DNA of 64,000 nt from Rostratula benghalensis (Eukaryota > Chordata > Aves > Charadriiformes > Rostratulidae): NCBI GenBank assembly GCA_013399305.1, contig VXAI01000020.1, positions 3,100,371-3,164,370 of the forward strand. The letters run 5' to 3'. The position numbers and the translations under genes were made by a program. The stretch's first letter is position 1, and each line of letters opens with the position of its first letter. Shown here piece by piece: positions 62,211 to 64,000 of this stretch. The notes under the pieces were generated by a model. The model searched no databases. It was not told where the DNA came from and was given only the letters and a program-made list of their open reading frames with translations.

Positions 62211-62860
62211 AGGATACATACAAGGATGTGTTATAAGGTTGGTTAAAAGTGAAATCCTTCTTATTCTTAAACATACAGACATTGCTGTCTGAACAGTTAA
62301 TGCCTTCTGATTGGCTAGATAGTTTTGCTGTGTTACAGAGCTTTAATTCCTTTTGACTTTGGAGTGAAACATCTAGGCATCATAATAATATTATGCAATA
62401 AAATGCCTTGGTATGATTTTATAACTGAAACTGGATTTAAGCTCAGTTCAGCCAATGCCTTTATGAAAACAAGCTTGTTTAAAGGGGTGGCATTATGTTG
62501 CAATTCCAGAAGTCTTTTTGCTTTTAAACAGTAGCTAATGCAACCTGCTGTGAATTAAGAGCAGCTGCAATGGGGGTGAAGCCGTCCTGCTTTTCTCCAA
62601 TTTCTCCTCCCCTCTTGCTCCTGGATACCTATTTGCTTTGTACTGGCTGTGGTGCATGTTGGAACACAATGCAGCACCTCTGCTAACTAAAATGGCAGAA
62701 AATAGGCAGGCAAAAGAGTGAATATGGATGTTTTCTGCTGGTAGAGCAAACTGAATGAGTTTACCTAGGGCTCAGTTGAGCATTGAAGCTGATGAGATGG
62801 AGGGGAGAAGGTAAACGTGTCGTGCAGGGCAGGAGGGAGTGGAGGGAAGGAAGGAGTGGA

Positions 62861-62878
62861 AGAAAAGAAAAGAAAAGA
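62861..62878. repeat. (AGAAA)n microsatellite
   Basis: AGAAAAGAAAAGAAAAGA, preceded by a GGA-rich purine tract (62831-62860). Confidence 0.9.
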
Positions 62879-64000
62879 TGAAATCTTTGACTGTCAGATG
62901 CTGTGGACCAGTTGTTCAGCTCAGTCATAGTTTGGTGGATTTCAGCCAGGTGGATTTAAGTATGTGCTTTAAGCAGAGGAAGATTCAACCCTCCACAATG
63001 GGGATCTGGTTAAAATATCTCCATACTCTGCCCCAGTGTTGCCTCTCCATACACACGCCTTACTCTGGTGCAGCTGTTCCCAGTTTTGGAGAACAGGAGC
63101 ATACACACTTTTCACTGGGCAGAGGCCACAGGTATGCAGAAACCTCCTTAACTACAATTACCTTTTAAAATTGATTGCAGTCTATTATATTGCTGCTACA
63201 TAATTATTTCTATTTGTTAGAACTGCACAGTACTGTAACTCTGCATCTCATCTATGCATCTCATCTGTATTTCTAAAACAAACCACGACATATTACACTG
63301 TTAGCATTATCTTGGAGAAAAATATTAAACCCCTACTCAAAAACAATGCAAAAGGCTACTCTAGAAGGACATGGGTTATTTTAATTTAAAATGATAAATA
63401 CAGTTCTAGTAGAGGACAATAAAGGCTTTATACTTGACTGACCCATGCCCTATTTATACTACATTTTGCCATGATGTATTTCCGTACTGTGTACAATAAA
63501 ATACAAATGACTCAAATTCATCAAGAAGGGATTAATTGGCATGTAATAGGGAGTCTGGCTACTATGCTGGCCACCTGCCAAAATGCAAGAAGAAAGAGGA
63601 TTATGGAAAAGGAGGCCTAAAATTACACGTGAGTGCAAAAACCCAGCAACTATAGGAATAAGTCTACATGGAAGATAATTCAGCTATGTATGGCTTGTAT
63701 CTAAGAACAATAGCAACGTTAGGAGATTCCCAACATGGAATTATTTCTGTGGGTCATTCACACATTTCATTTTATTTAGGCTTAAACTGGATTGGATTGC
63801 TTGAGCAGACAGGTGGAGATTTGATATGGTTGTTTGGAAACCGTAGGAACTCGGATGAGCAGAAAGCACAACCAGGCTGGCGTGCTGATCGCATCTCTTC
63901 AAGCTGAACAGCCTAACACTGCAAATCCTCCACTCTCTGATTTGACACATTGCTTAGCTGGGGCCTAAGTCAGGAAAATGCATTACTTTTTTCTTCTCTT

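Larger units (their letters stand above)
61529..64000. other. Non-coding unique sequence after the gap
   Basis: AT-rich sequence. The 114-codon frame at 61706-62050 has a hydrophobic middle but no family match. A 109-codon frame at 62839-63168 begins in a purine repeat. Nothing else recognised. Confidence 0.65.

Noticed and set aside
1..64000. CRISPR arrays, operons, phage or integron-like systems
   Set aside because: Composition, CR1 elements and lack of dense coding show vertebrate nuclear DNA; no regularly spaced direct repeats were seen.

Overview
The window looks like bird (sauropsid) nuclear DNA, and almost all of it is non-coding. The evidence is a low-GC, CpG-poor background, sparse interspersed repeats, several fragments of the CR1 LINE (including its 3' end with the ATTCTGTG-type terminal repeat) and no Alu- or L1-like sequence. 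There is no operon-style gene packing. No open reading frame looks like a conserved protein, and I saw no rRNA or tRNA gene, no CRISPR array and no CpG-island promoter. The best reading is part of a very large intron or a gene desert. I cannot name the locus.

Layout. 1-21000 is AT-rich unique sequence with small microsatellites and three weak splice-site-bounded exon candidates: a 16-nt and a 24-nt microexon-like segment on the + strand and a 57-nt segment on the - strand. 21000-28100 holds two abutting CR1 pieces in opposite orientations and a third CR1 3' end. 28100-34300 is unique sequence ending in a very old CR1-L3-like relic with a perfect 20-bp tandem duplication. 34355-36135 is the largest recognisable repeat, a decayed + strand CR1 covering part of the reverse transcriptase and the 3' end, interrupted by about 750 bp of unidentified sequence. 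Just downstream, 36585-36649 is the best exon candidate: strong acceptor, strong donor, one open frame.

38735-40260 is locally rich in CpG and holds two open frames in the same phase (160 and 70 codons), with LTR-like poly(A)-signal sequence before them. It may be a decayed retroelement, but I could not identify it. 40260-64000 is mostly unique AT-rich sequence with a MIR-like SINE relic (48806-48898), low-complexity tracts, palindromes, several homeodomain-site-rich stretches that could be conserved enhancers, and one assembly gap (61489-61528).

No genes can be shown to work together here. The exon candidates are on both strands, so at least one is probably false. I did not find a demonstrable new biological system. 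The strongest leads are the exon candidate at 36585, the microexon candidate at 4998, the CpG-rich block at 38735-40260 and the unidentified insert inside the CR1.
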